Shown piece by piece: positions 7,705 to 18,531 of a DNA stretch of 64,000 nt. Below the pieces are notes generated by a model that worked only from the letters and a program-made list of their open reading frames with translations, made no database searches and was not told the DNA's origin. Within the stretch, counting starts at the first letter, position 1. Every line of letters begins with the position of its first letter. A program made the translations under genes and the position numbers. Source of the stretch: Mycobacterium sp. SVM_VP21 (GTDB taxonomy: Bacteria; Actinomycetota; Actinomycetes; Mycobacteriales; Mycobacteriaceae); the NCBI GenBank assembly GCA_024758765.1, contig CP101406.1, positions 930,001 to 994,000 of the forward strand, in the 5' to 3' direction.

Positions 7705-8886
7705 TCAGCCCAGCACTTCGGAAATGGGGGCACCGGCGATGATCTTGCCCCGCGCACCCATCACTTTGCCGGGCCGGCCCGCACCGACCACACCGGCGAG
7801 CACACCGTTGCGCTCGTAGTAGGCCAGGAACTTGTGGCCGTCGTCCTCGACCAGGTGCACGATATCGGTGGCCTCCGGCTCGCCCAGGCACTGGATCTTC
7901 ACGTCGTACTGGTCGCTCCAGAAGTACGCCGGCACCGCGACGTCATGCAGCGACTCCCGGCCCAGCATGGTCGGCACCATTACCCGCACCTGGGTGACGA
8001 CATTGCTCCAGTGCTCGACGCGCACCTGGTGCCCGTCGCGGCCCCGCCAGAACGCGACGTCGCCCACGGCCCACACGTTCGGCGCACTGGTGCGCCCGGT
8101 CGCGTCGCACACCACTCCGTTGTCGACATCGATCCCGCAGCCGTCCAGCCACTGGGTCGCCGGCCGCGAACCCACGCCCAGCACCACCACGTCGGCAGTC
8201 AGTTCGGTGCCGTCGGTGAGCACCACGGTCTCGACGCGGCCGGCGCCGCGAACCTCGGCCACCCCGACGCCGCTGCGGACATCGACGCCGTTGGCCCGGT
8301 GCAACCGCGCCACCAGTTCGCCGATCTGCTCACCGAGCACGGCGGCCAGCGGGGTGGGCTGCGGCTCGACCAACACCACGTCCACGCCCAGCTTGCGCAG
8401 GCTCGCCGCCGCCTCACAACCGATGAAGCCGGCGCCGATCACCACCGCCCGACTGGCGCCGGCCGCGTCTTCGCGCAACGCCAGGCTGTCCTCGAAGGAC
8501 CGGACCACCCGGATGCCGTCCAAGTCACCGAAACTCGGGATACGCCGCGGCACCAGACCAGTGGCGATCACTAGTTGGTCGTAGCCCAGCACGCTGCCGT
8601 CTGCCAGCGTCACCGATTGCGCCGCGGCGTCGACACTGCGAGCACCGCAACCCAGCCGCAGGCTGATGTCGTGGGAGGCGTAGAACTCCGGGGGCTCGAG
8701 CGTGGTGTCGTCGCGCTCGCCGCGCAGCACCTCTTTGGTCAGCGGCGGCCGGTCATAGGGCGGGCGAGTCTCGTCGGAGACGATCGTGATCGGCCCCGCG
8801 TATTCTTCGCGCCGCAATTCCTCGGCGGTGCGGACAGCCGCCAGGCCGCCGCCAACGATAACGATGCCGTTTCCAGAAGTGACCAT
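7705..8886 (-). CDS. Ferredoxin-reductase-like NAD(P)/FAD oxidoreductase
   Basis: A 393-residue two-dinucleotide-fold flavoprotein of the rubredoxin/ferredoxin reductase family. FAD site: IVGGGLAAVRTAEELR (about 10-25). PPYDRPPLTKEVL (43-55) is typical of this family. The NAD(P) site reads VVIGAGFIGCEAAASLRKLG, and a second FAD motif reads NVWAVGDVA. It would pass electrons from NAD(P)H to a ferredoxin serving cytochromes P450 or similar enzymes. By family and position relative to the SDR at 9867 it may correspond to M. tuberculosis Rv0688, with a methyltransferase gene inserted between. Start ATG 8886. Confidence 0.9.
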   Translation of the reverse strand: MVTSGNGIVIVGGGLAAVRTAEELRREEYAGPITIVSDETRPPYDRPPLTKEVLRGERDDTTLEPPEFYASHDISLRLGCGARSVDAAAQSVTLADGSVLGYDQLVIATGLVPRRIPSFGDLDGIRVVRSFEDSLALREDAAGASRAVVIGAGFIGCEAAASLRKLGVDVVLVEPQPTPLAAVLGEQIGELVARLHRANGVDVRSGVGVAEVRGAGRVETVVLTDGTELTADVVVLGVGSRPATQWLDGCGIDVDNGVVCDATGRTSAPNVWAVGDVAFWRGRDGHQVRVEHWSNVVTQVRVMVPTMLGRESLHDVAVPAYFWSDQYDVKIQCLGEPEATDIVHLVEDDGHKFLAYYERNGVLAGVVGAGRPGKVMGARGKIIAGAPISEVLG

Positions 8887-9056
8887 CAGGATTTTCTACA
8901 CGACCGAGCCGCGCCGCGATGCACCCGCCTTGGGGCCCTGGCGCCGTTTTGAGCATGTTCGACCCAGTTTGTAGCGCTATTCATACCCCCCGAAGAAATG
9001 GCCCAGTGCCTACAGTGGCGCCAGCGGCTCGGCCCAAGGACGAAGTGAGGACACCC

Positions 9057-9863
9057 ATGACCACGATCAACGGCGAATGCCTCACGGGGGTATCGGCGAC
9101 CACCCTGTGGACCCTGCACAATCGGGGCAGCGAGGCCAAACGCAGCGACAGCGTCATCGATGACCCGATGGCGGCGGAGCTGTTCGATTCGATTCAGTAC
9201 GACTACCGCAAGTTCGGCCGCCCCTCCCAGGCTCATCCGCTGCGCGCACTGGCCTTCGACCAACAGACCCGCGATTACCTCGCCTCGCACCCAAAAGGAT
9301 CTGTGGTGGCATTGGCCGAGGGTCTGCAGACCAGCTTCTGGAGGCTGGATAACGGTGAACTCACTTGGTACACCATCGACCTGGAGCCGGTGGTGGAGCT
9401 TCGCAACAACCTGCTGCCGGCGAACGAGAGGGTGATAACCCTCGCGCAGTCCGCGCTCGACCTGAGCTGGATGGACAAGGTGGACATCGGCGCCGGGGTC
9501 CTGGTGACCGCCGAGGGACTGTTGATGTACCTGCAGCCCGAGGAAGCCCTGGGGCTGATCGCCGCCTGCGCCCAGCGGTTCCCCGGCGGCCGGATGGTGT
9601 TCGACAACATTCCGCACTGGTTCAGCCGGCGGACGCTGCGCGGTATGCGGCTCTCCGACCGCTACGTGGCGCCGCCAATGCCGTTCGCGATGACATCCGA
9701 GCAGGCCACGGCACTCACCACGCTGCCCGGCGTGGTCTCCGCGCGCGATGTGCCGCTGCCCTCCGGGCGCGGTGTCTGGAACGCGAAGTACATCCGACAG
9801 CTGGACAGGATCGGCTTCGTGCGGCGGGCGCGGCCGTCCATCACCGTGCTCGACTTCGGGTGA
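9057..9863 (+). CDS. Class I SAM-dependent methyltransferase (LCMT-like)
   Basis: A 268-residue protein of the leucine-carboxyl-methyltransferase fold, distinct from the one at 1799-2713. SAM motif VVALAEGLQTSFWRLDNG (about 83-100), then WYTIDLEPVVELR (104-116) and LVTAEGLLMYLQPEE (the post-II motif). The start ATG 9057 has GTGAGGA 6-7 bases upstream; a longer upstream frame is unlikely to be coding. It converges with the SDR gene across a 3-bp gap and is transcribed away from the flavoprotein gene. The substrate is unknown. Confidence 0.88.
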   Translation: MTTINGECLTGVSATTLWTLHNRGSEAKRSDSVIDDPMAAELFDSIQYDYRKFGRPSQAHPLRALAFDQQTRDYLASHPKGSVVALAEGLQTSFWRLDNGELTWYTIDLEPVVELRNNLLPANERVITLAQSALDLSWMDKVDIGAGVLVTAEGLLMYLQPEEALGLIAACAQRFPGGRMVFDNIPHWFSRRTLRGMRLSDRYVAPPMPFAMTSEQATALTTLPGVVSARDVPLPSGRGVWNAKYIRQLDRIGFVRRARPSITVLDFG

Positions 9864-9866
9864 CGC

Positions 9867-10700
<834 letters not shown>

Positions 10701-10713
10701 CTAGCAGCCGAAT

Positions 10714-10727
10714 TAGAACGTGTTCTA
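10714..10727. promoter_or_regulatory. KstR-type operator
   Basis: TAGAACGTGTTCTA is a perfect 6+2+6 inverted repeat and fits the published KstR consensus TnnAACnnGTTnnA at every fixed position. It lies 22 bp upstream of the SDR start codon, where a repressor would block the promoter. The sequence match is direct; binding is inferred. Confidence 0.75.
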
Positions 10728-10840
10728 CTTTCGGTCAAGCTCACAAGTCTGCGATGATCTGCCGGCGCTTCTCCTTCACGTAACGCCACAACATGAGCGC
10801 CACGGTACCGCTACGGCCGGTCACCACCGTGGACAGACGC

Positions 10841-10873
10841 AAAAGCCCCCTTTCCACGCGGGAAAGGGGGCCT
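10841..10873 (-). terminator. Intrinsic terminator after tuf
   Basis: On the minus strand a GC-rich stem (CCCCCTTTCC pairing with GGAAAGGGGG, short loop) is followed by TTTT (A10841-10844 on the plus strand), 20 bp beyond the tuf stop. It closes the rpsL-rpsG-fusA-tuf operon. Confidence 0.85.
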
Positions 10874-10893
10874 TCGCGACTGAAGTGCAGGAA

Positions 10894-12084
<1,191 letters not shown>

Positions 12085-12175
12085 TTCTTGTCCTCCTGGA
12101 CTTGTTGGTGCTGGGTTACAGCAGGATTGATCTTTTTTGGTTTGTGCCACCGTAGCGGCACGGGCGGGAAGCTAG

Positions 12176-14278
12176 TTACTCGCCCGTTGCCTTCGCGATA
12201 ATCTCCTTCGCCACCTGCGCCGGCACTTCGGCGTAGGAGTCGAACACCATGGAGTAGTTCGCCCGGCCCTGGGTCTTCGACCGCAAGTCTCCGACGTAGC
12301 CGAACATCTCCGACAGCGGCACCTGCGCCTTGACGACGCGCGCACCGCTGCGCTCCTCCATGGCCTGGATCTGGCCACGGCGGGAGTTCAGGTCGCCGAT
12401 CACATCGCCCATGTAGTCCTCGGGCGTGGTGACCTCAACGGCCATGATCGGTTCCAGGATCACCGGCTGCGCGGCAGCGGCAGCCTTCTTCAGCGCCTGC
12501 GAGCCAGCCACCTTGAAGGCCATCTCGGAGGAGTCGACGTCGTGGTACTGACCGTCGGTCAGGGTGACCTTGATGTTGACCAGCGGGTAGCCGGCCAGCA
12601 CGCCGTACTGCATGGCGTCCTGGGCTCCGGCGTCCACCGCGGGGATGTACTCGCGGGGCACGCGGCCACCGGTGACCTTGTTCTCGAACTCGTAGGTCGC
12701 ACCGTCTTCGCCGGTGAACGGTTCGATGTCGATGAGGACCTTCGCGAACTGGCCCGAGCCACCCGTCTGCTTCTTGTGGGTGTACTCGACCTTCTCGACC
12801 TTCTTGCGGATGGTCTCCTTGTAGGCCACCTGCGGCTTGCCGACGTTAGCCTCGACCTTGAATTCGCGGCGCATGCGATCCACCAGGATGTCCAGGTGCA
12901 GCTCGCCCATGCCGCCGATCACGGTCTGACCGGTCTCCTGGTCGAGGTGGACCTTGAAGGTCGGGTCCTCTTCGGCCAGCTTCTGGATGGCCAGGCTCAG
13001 CTTCTCCTGGTCACTCTTGGTCTTGGGCTCGATGGCCACCTCGATGACCGGAGCCGGGAATGTCATCGACTCCAGCACGATCTGGTTGTTCGGGTCGCAC
13101 AGGGTGTCGCCGGTGGTGGTGTCCTTGAGGCCGATCATCGCGTAGATGTGGCCGGCGAACGCCGAGTCGACCGGGTTCTCCTTGTTGGAGTGCATCTGGA
13201 ACAGCTTGCCCAGCCGCTCCTTCTTGCCCTTGGTCGAGTTGACCACCTGCGTGCCGGACTCCACCTTGCCCGAGTACACCCGGACGTAGGTGAGCTTGCC
13301 GAAGAACGGGTGCACCGCGATCTTGAACGCCAGCGCCGAGAACGGCTCGTCGATGCTGGGCTTGCGGCTGATGACCTCGTCTTCCTTGCCGGGCACGTGG
13401 CCCTGCACGGACTCGACGTCCAGCGGCGACGGTAGGTAGTCGATCACCGCGTCCAGCATCGGCTGGACACCCTTGTTCTTGAACGCGCTGCCGCACAGCA
13501 CCGGGTAGAGCTCGGAGGCGACCGTCAGCTTGCGGATGCCGCCCTTGATCTCCTCGGTCGAGAGCTCCTCGCCGCCGAGGTACTTCTCCAGCAGAGCCTC
13601 GTCGGTCTCGGCGACGGCCTCCAGCAGAGCGGTCCGGTACTCGTCGGCCTTGTCGGCCAGGTCGGCCGGGATCTCGATGGTCTCGTAGGTCTCACCGAGC
13701 TTGGTCTCGCCGCGCCACACCTTGGCGTTCATCTCGACCAGGTCGACGATGCCCTCGAAGTCGTTCTCCGCGCCGATCGGCAGCTGGATCACCAGCGGGC
13801 GAGCGCCGAGGCGCTCTTCAATGGTGCGCACGGTGAAGTAGAAGTCCGCACCGAGCTTGTCCATCTTGTTGACAAAGCAGATCCGGGGCACGTCGTACTT
13901 GTCGGCCTGCCGCCACACCTGCTCGGACTGCGGCTCCACGCCTTCCTTGCCGTCGAACACGGCAACGGCGCCATCAAGGACACGCAGGGAGCGCTCCACC
14001 TCGACGGTGAAGTCGACGTGGCCCGGGGTGTCGATGATGTTGATCTGGTTCTTGTTCCAGAAGCAGGTCACCGCGGCGGAGGTGATGGTGATGCCGCGCT
14101 CCTGCTCCTGCTCCATCCAGTCGGTCGTGGAGGCACCGTCGTGCGTCTCACCGATCTTGTAGTTGACGCCGGTGTAGTACAGGATCCGCTCGGTCGTCGT
14201 CGTCTTACCCGCATCGATGTGCGCCATGATGCCGATATTGCGGACCTTGTTCAGGTCAGTCAGCACATCCTGTGCCAC
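12176..14278 (-). CDS. fusA: Elongation factor G
   Basis: A 700-residue translocase GTPase. Motifs: AHIDAGKT (19-26), DTPGHVDF (G3), NKMDKLG (G4). Domains II-V follow, including [10 protein letters not shown] and the C-terminal [27 protein letters not shown] split across domain V. The start is GTG at 14276-14278, the usual N-terminus [20 protein letters not shown]. It is third in the rpsL-rpsG-fusA-tuf operon. M. tuberculosis calls the equivalent gene fusA1. Confidence 0.98.
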   Translation of the reverse strand: MAQDVLTDLNKVRNIGIMAHIDAGKTTTTERILYYTGVNYKIGETHDGASTTDWMEQEQERGITITSAAVTCFWNKNQINIIDTPGHVDFTVEVERSLRVLDGAVAVFDGKEGVEPQSEQVWRQADKYDVPRICFVNKMDKLGADFYFTVRTIEERLGARPLVIQLPIGAENDFEGIVDLVEMNAKVWRGETKLGETYETIEIPADLADKADEYRTALLEAVAETDEALLEKYLGGEELSTEEIKGGIRKLTVASELYPVLCGSAFKNKGVQPMLDAVIDYLPSPLDVESVQGHVPGKEDEVISRKPSIDEPFSALAFKIAVHPFFGKLTYVRVYSGKVESGTQVVNSTKGKKERLGKLFQMHSNKENPVDSAFAGHIYAMIGLKDTTTGDTLCDPNNQIVLESMTFPAPVIEVAIEPKTKSDQEKLSLAIQKLAEEDPTFKVHLDQETGQTVIGGMGELHLDILVDRMRREFKVEANVGKPQVAYKETIRKKVEKVEYTHKKQTGGSGQFAKVLIDIEPFTGEDGATYEFENKVTGGRVPREYIPAVDAGAQDAMQYGVLAGYPLVNIKVTLTDGQYHDVDSSEMAFKVAGSQALKKAAAAAQPVILEPIMAVEVTTPEDYMGDVIGDLNSRRGQIQAMEERSGARVVKAQVPLSEMFGYVGDLRSKTQGRANYSMVFDSYAEVPAQVAKEIIAKATGE

Positions 14279-14352
14279 AGCAGTCTTCCCACTCTTTCGG
14301 TTACTTCAATTGCTTGTTGTCGCAAGTGCGGTCGGCGGTTAAGCCGACGCGA

Positions 14353-14823
14353 TCACCAGCGGTAGTGCGCGAACGCCCGGTTGGCCTCGGCCATCTTGTG
14401 GGTGTCTTCACGCCGCTTGACGGCAGCACCCAGGCCATTGCTGGCATCCAGGATCTCGTTGGCCAGGCGCTCGATCATGGTCTTCTCCCGGCGAGCCCGC
14501 GAGAAGCTCACCAGCCAGCGCAGCGCCAGCGTGGTGGAGCGCTCGGCGCGCACCTCGACCGGCACCTGGTAGGTGGCACCACCGACGCGGCGGCTGCGAA
14601 CCTCGAGGGCCGGCTTGACGTTGTCCATTGCACGCTTGAGCGTCACGACCGGGTCAGTGCCGGTCTTGTCCCGAGCCTGCTCGAGAGCGCCGTAGACGAT
14701 GCGCTCGGCCAGCGACTTCTTGCCGTCCAGCAGCACCTTGTTGACCAACTGGGTGACCAGCTGCGACCCGTAGACGGGGTCGTTGACCAGCGGACGCTTG
14801 GGTGCGGGGCCCTTGCGCGGCAT
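14353..14823 (-). CDS. rpsG: 30S ribosomal protein S7
   Basis: A 156-residue S7, the primary 16S rRNA binder that nucleates the 30S head. [12 protein letters not shown] start, the conserved [12 protein letters not shown] and ALRWLV, and the C-terminal [18 protein letters not shown] are standard. The ATG overlaps the rpsL stop by 1 bp (TGATG), so translation is coupled. Length matches the family. Confidence 0.98.
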   Translation of the reverse strand: MPRKGPAPKRPLVNDPVYGSQLVTQLVNKVLLDGKKSLAERIVYGALEQARDKTGTDPVVTLKRAMDNVKPALEVRSRRVGGATYQVPVEVRAERSTTLALRWLVSFSRARREKTMIERLANEILDASNGLGAAVKRREDTHKMAEANRAFAHYRW

Positions 14824-15197
14824 CAGCTCTTCTCCTTCTTCGCGCCGTAGCGGCTGCGGGCCTGCTTGCGGTTCTTGACTCCCTGGGTGTCCAGCGAGCC
14901 GCGGATGATCTTGTAGCGCACACCCGGCAGGTCCTTCACACGACCACCACGCACCAGCACCATCGAGTGCTCCTGCAGGTTGTGACCCTCACCCGGGATG
15001 TAGGCGGTCACCTCCACCTGGCTGGTCAGCTTCACACGGGCCACCTTGCGCAGCGCCGAATTCGGCTTCTTCGGGGTGGTGGTGTACACGCGGGTGCACA
15101 CGCCCCGTCGCTGCGGGCTGCCCTTGAGGGCCGCGGTCTTCACCTTGGCGACCTTGTCGCGGCGACCCTTACGGACCAGCTGCTGAATGGTTGGCAT
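14823..15197 (-). CDS. rpsL: 30S ribosomal protein S12
   Basis: A 124-residue S12 of the decoding centre. The two residues whose change gives streptomycin resistance are wild type: K43 in [13 protein letters not shown] and K88 in GGRVKDLPG. The universally conserved loops [10 protein letters not shown] and PGVRYK are intact. It is the first gene of the str operon; the 264-bp gap upstream must hold the promoter, although no convincing hexamer pair is obvious there. Confidence 0.98.
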
Positions 15198-15461
15198 CTA
15201 CCGGCTTCCTGTATCGCTGTTCAAAACTCTTGTAAATCCTGCAGTCTGTGCCCCACCGCTACCCCGCGGTCGGGCGTGTCGCATGGGCCGCCGCGGATTC
15301 CTCCGCTGCATAATGGACATGCGAATTGGGCCAGGCGCGCGCGTTATGTCACCAAACGCGCCTCGGTGGCCAGGCACGAGCTACGACGATACCCGGCTGC
15401 ACTCCGGCAGGTCAAAGCGCGTCCCCAGCGGCCCTTGCGGCCCCTCCCACCCCGTGCACGA

Positions 15462-16091
15462 CTATTGGGTGCGGCTGTCCATCGCCGAGGCCAGCCTGCG
15501 CACCATATCGGAGAAGACGGCGTCGGTGTCCACGTCATCCATCACGCCGGTCATCTCCAACAGGACAAATCCGTGCATGGCAGCCCAGAACTCCAGGGCC
15601 GCGTGAAACGCCCGGTCCCCTTCGAGCCCGTAGGACGCCAACACCTCGATGACCGGGGCGGCGGCCCGGGTGGCCGCGGCGGTGTATTCCGGGTCGTCGC
15701 CGCCCAGTGGCATCCGGGTGAACGCCGAATACCGGCCCGGGTGGTGATGGGCATAGCTGCGATAGGCGCCGGCCATCACTAGCACCGCGTCGTCGCGGGC
15801 GCGGCCCTGCCCGACCTGGGTCAACATCTCCAAAATGTCGTCGATCACCCGCATCCGCATGGCGCGACGCAGGTCATTGAGGCTGTGCACGTGGTTGTAC
15901 AGCGACGGGCCCTTGGTTCCCAGCTGGGTGGCCAACGCGTTGATGGTCAGCGCGTCCCAGCCCTCGCGATCCAGGAAATTCAAAGCCGCATTGACGATGA
16001 CCTCGCGGCTCAGCTTGACCGGGCGTGCCCCCGCTTTGCCGTTGGCGCGCGAGCGACCCCCCGCGGCGGGCGGGTCTGGTCGAGCTGGCAT
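15462..16091 (-). CDS. TetR-family regulator (Rv0681-like position)
   Basis: A 209-residue regulator. After a basic, flexible N-terminus (PARPDPPAAGGRSRANGK) the HTH reads VIVNAALNFLDREG...LTINALATQLGTKGPSLYNHV (about 29-66), then a ligand domain with the WAAMHGFVLLE helix. ATG 16091 is preferred over one 14 codons upstream because it has an AAGGG site close by. It lies beside rpsL and divergent from two DUF3060 genes, the order remembered for Rv0679c-Rv0681. The operator at 16140-16155 suggests autoregulation and control of those genes. Confidence 0.88.
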   Translation of the reverse strand: MPARPDPPAAGGRSRANGKAGARPVKLSREVIVNAALNFLDREGWDALTINALATQLGTKGPSLYNHVHSLNDLRRAMRMRVIDDILEMLTQVGQGRARDDAVLVMAGAYRSYAHHHPGRYSAFTRMPLGGDDPEYTAAATRAAAPVIEVLASYGLEGDRAFHAALEFWAAMHGFVLLEMTGVMDDVDTDAVFSDMVRRLASAMDSRTQ

Positions 16092-16139
16092 GGCGTAGGC
16101 CCTTCGTATCGTCCGGCAGGAGGAGATCAGCACAGAACT

Positions 16140-16155
16140 CTAATCGACCGATTAG
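16140..16155. promoter_or_regulatory. Palindromic operator for the divergent TetR
   Basis: CTAATCGACCGATTAG has 7-bp arms (CTAATCG/CGATTAG) around 2 bases, a typical TetR-family operator. It lies 48 bp upstream of the TetR start and 76 bp upstream of the first DUF3060 gene. It is direct in sequence; the assignment to this TetR is inferred from position. Confidence 0.65.
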
Positions 16156-16231
16156 TGGGGGAACCCGAGTACGTGCCAGCAAGTGCGACGTAAGCTTTCC
16201 CGAGATTGCGTCCGGTGAGAGGGGCTCGGAG

Positions 16232-16597
16232 ATGAAATGGACCGCGCTGGCGAGTGCGTTGCTGAGTCTGGCCGCCGGTTCACTGGGGGCAGCCGCGAGC
16301 GCGCACGCCGCGCCCGGCGACATCCACATCTACGGGGTGCACGAGACCCACACCCTGGACTGCAACGGCGGGACGCTGTTCATCAACGGCGTCAACCTCA
16401 CCATCCACGCGATGGGAACCTGCTGGGCGGTGACCACGCAGGGCTCGCAGAACACGGTGATTGCCGACACCATCGTCAACGACGTCACCGTCTACGGCAA
16501 CGACACCATCGTGTACTACCACAATGGTGACCCACTGCTGTTCGACCGCGGACGCGAGCTGGGGATGACCAACCGGCTCCAACGCGTAGCGGCGTGA
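16232..16597 (+). CDS. Exported DUF3060-domain protein
   Basis: A 121-residue protein with a signal peptide: MKW, hydrophobic run ALASALLSLAAGSLGAAA, cleavage after AHA (about 26). The mature part is the DUF3060 repeat pattern, in which short beta-strands with asparagines recur (LFINGVNLTIH, CWAVTTQGSQNTVIAD, VTVYGNDTIVYYHNG), probably a small beta-solenoid. ATG 16232 has a GAGAGGGG-type site upstream. It overlaps the next gene by 4 bp and pairs with it. Function is unknown; the pair corresponds in position to Rv0680c/Rv0679c. Confidence 0.82.
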   Translation: MKWTALASALLSLAAGSLGAAASAHAAPGDIHIYGVHETHTLDCNGGTLFINGVNLTIHAMGTCWAVTTQGSQNTVIADTIVNDVTVYGNDTIVYYHNGDPLLFDRGRELGMTNRLQRVAA

Positions 16598-17004
16598 CCC
16601 ACGTTCTCCGGGTAAATCTCTGCTCGCTGCTGGCCGGCGGAATGACGGTGCTCGCAGTCGCGCTCACCGGCTGCGAGTCGGAGGCGCCACCCAAGTCCTC
16701 GCGGATCTCGCAGAACTACGACGGCCGATTCGCCAACACGATCAGGTACGAATCGTTCGGCGCCACATCGGCCTTGGACTGCGCCGACGGCAAATCGCTG
16801 AACGTGGCCGGTTCGAACAACAAGCTGACGGTCCGGGGCCGCTGCGAGGCGGTGAGCGTAGCCGGCGCCGACAATCGCATCACCATCGAGCGGATCGACA
16901 AGGCACTGACGATCACGGGGCTCAACAACGCCATCACCTACCGGGGTGGTGACCCGAAAATCGACAATCGCGGGTCGGGCAACACCATCGCCGACAAGCG
17001 CTGA
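16594..17004 (+). CDS. DUF3060 lipoprotein
   Basis: A 136-residue probable lipoprotein. The signal peptide ends in a lipobox, VALTGC, with the acylated Cys at 27. The mature region has DUF3060 repeats (LNVAGSNNKLTVRG, VSVAGADNRITIE, LTITGLNNAITYRGG) like its upstream neighbour. It starts at GTG within the GTGA overlap with that neighbour's stop, so the two are translated together. The threonine/asparagine-rich surface suggests an envelope protein. No enzymatic motif is seen. Confidence 0.85.
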   Translation: MTHVLRVNLCSLLAGGMTVLAVALTGCESEAPPKSSRISQNYDGRFANTIRYESFGATSALDCADGKSLNVAGSNNKLTVRGRCEAVSVAGADNRITIERIDKALTITGLNNAITYRGGDPKIDNRGSGNTIADKR

Positions 17005-17030
17005 CGGGGACGGGCCACCGGCATCAGGCA

Positions 17031-17792
17031 TCAGGCCTTAGCGCCGTGGCGGCCGGCCCCGCCGGCGAAGCGGCCCGCACCGCGCAGCGCCTCGTCAGCC
17101 ACTCGCTCGATGCTCTCGAATTCGGAGTCCATCGCGTGAGATTCGGTCATCCCCCACTGCCGCAGCGCCGACATCCGATCCGAGCGCAGGCAACCTTGGG
17201 GCAGCTCGGCCAGTTCGAGGGCCAGTTGCTCGGCTGCCCGGCGCGCCTCGCCGGTGGGGACAACCCGATTGGCCAGTCCGATCGCCAGTGCTTCTTCGGC
17301 GTTCACCGCGCGGCCGGTGAGGATCATGTCCATGGCGCGACTGTGTCCGATCAGTCTGGGCAATCGCACGGTGCCGCCGTCGATAAGCGGCACGCCCCAG
17401 CGTCGGCAGAAGACGCCGAAAGTCGCGTCGGCCTCGACCACGCGCATGTCGCACCACAGCGCCAACTCCAGGCCACCGGCCACCGCGTAGCCGCTGACCG
17501 CGGCAATCACCGGTTTGGACAACATCATTCGGGTTGGACCCATCGGCCCCGGACCGCTGCGATGGGTCTGATTGGAGTTCGGCGTACCCAAGGCTTTGAG
17601 ATCGGCTCCTGCGCAAAAGGTTCCGTGGTCTCCCCACAGCACGGCCACGGACGCGCTCGCATCGCGGTCGAATTCGTCGAAGGCCTGGTAGAGCGCGGCG
17701 GCGGTCGGGCCGTCGACGGCGTTGCGGGCATGCGGCCGATCCAAGACCACCGTGGTGACCGGGCCGCTGCGCTCCACGCGCACCGCACTCAT
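17031..17792 (-). CDS. echA5: Enoyl-CoA hydratase (EchA5-like)
   Basis: A 253-residue crotonase-fold protein. The CoA/oxyanion motif is present: FCAGADLKAL (about 59-68) and AVSGYAVAGGLELALWCDMR (about 97-116). The usual second catalytic glutamate region reads FCRRWGVPLIDGGTVRL; Asp replaces Glu at one site, so activity could be isomerase- or hydrolase-like rather than hydratase. ATG 17792 overlaps the PaaX-like stop by 4 bp. Symbol by analogy with the fadE8-echA4-Rv0674-echA5 order. Confidence 0.85.
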   Translation of the reverse strand: MSAVRVERSGPVTTVVLDRPHARNAVDGPTAAALYQAFDEFDRDASASVAVLWGDHGTFCAGADLKALGTPNSNQTHRSGPGPMGPTRMMLSKPVIAAVSGYAVAGGLELALWCDMRVVEADATFGVFCRRWGVPLIDGGTVRLPRLIGHSRAMDMILTGRAVNAEEALAIGLANRVVPTGEARRAAEQLALELAELPQGCLRSDRMSALRQWGMTESHAMDSEFESIERVADEALRGAGRFAGGAGRHGAKA

Positions 17793-18520
17793 CGCAGCAC
17801 CGCCTCTCGGTCCGCGTCGCGTCGCGCGACCAGTTCGGCGGCGAACTCCGCGTAGCGACTGCGGATTCGGGTCCCCGGCCAGTCGGCCGGAAGCAGTTCG
17901 GGCGGTAGCACCGGGTCGCGGCGCAGGTGGCGGACCATGGCCGCGGCCACGATGAATCGGCTTGGCACGTCGTCGGCGTCGGCCATGGCGGCGAGAAGCT
18001 CGTGTCCTGTCTGCGCCCACCCAGCCAGATCCCACAGCGTGGCAGCCAGTTCGGCGGGCTTCTCGTCACGCGCGGTGAGCAGCCGGGTGTAACTCCCGAG
18101 ACTCTCACCCAGCTCGACGTCGATGTTGTCCGGGCGCATCCAGAACCCCTCACGCAGCTCGGCGAACCGCCGCTCGGCCAACCCCGAGCGCAACGCGGCC
18201 CGGGTGCGCGCGTCGCAGCCGATGCTGGTGATCACCACGCCCAACCAGTTGCCCTCCCAGCTCCTGGTCTGCGGATTCAGGGCCGCGTCCTGTTGGCGTT
18301 GGCGCTCCAACAGACGCTCGGACAGTCCGTAGCCCTCCACTGAGCGGATCAGGTCCCCGGCCGCGACCAGTCGGGTCAACGCCACCCGCAGGGCCGTTTC
18401 CTTTATGCCGAAATCTGTTGTCAGTCGCAGCAATTCAGCCGCGGTGGCCGAGGCCGGGTGGGCTCCCAGCAGCACCGACAGAACTACCGAGCGGGCCGTC
18501 ATACGCACTGTGTCGGACAT
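17789..18520 (-). CDS. PaaX-family transcriptional regulator
   Basis: A 243-residue PaaX-like repressor, a family whose prototype responds to phenylacetyl-CoA. The N-terminal winged HTH reads LLRLTTDFGIKETALRVALTRLVAAGDL (in parts: TDFGIKETALRVAL is the recognition region, about 34-47), followed by the conserved WEGNWLGVVI and the C-terminal FIVAAAMVRHLRRDPVLPPELLPADWPG. It sits inside the fadE8-echA4-echA5 run, overlapping echA5 by 4 bp. The likely job is acyl-CoA-responsive control of this cluster. Confidence 0.87.
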   Translation of the reverse strand: MSDTVRMTARSVVLSVLLGAHPASATAAELLRLTTDFGIKETALRVALTRLVAAGDLIRSVEGYGLSERLLERQRQQDAALNPQTRSWEGNWLGVVITSIGCDARTRAALRSGLAERRFAELREGFWMRPDNIDVELGESLGSYTRLLTARDEKPAELAATLWDLAGWAQTGHELLAAMADADDVPSRFIVAAAMVRHLRRDPVLPPELLPADWPGTRIRSRYAEFAAELVARRDADREAVLR

Positions 18521-18531
18521 CGGGTGGCCCC

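Noticed and set aside
10841..10873. Riboswitch after tuf
   Set aside because: A simple stem plus T-run explains it as a terminator; there is no aptamer-like fold.
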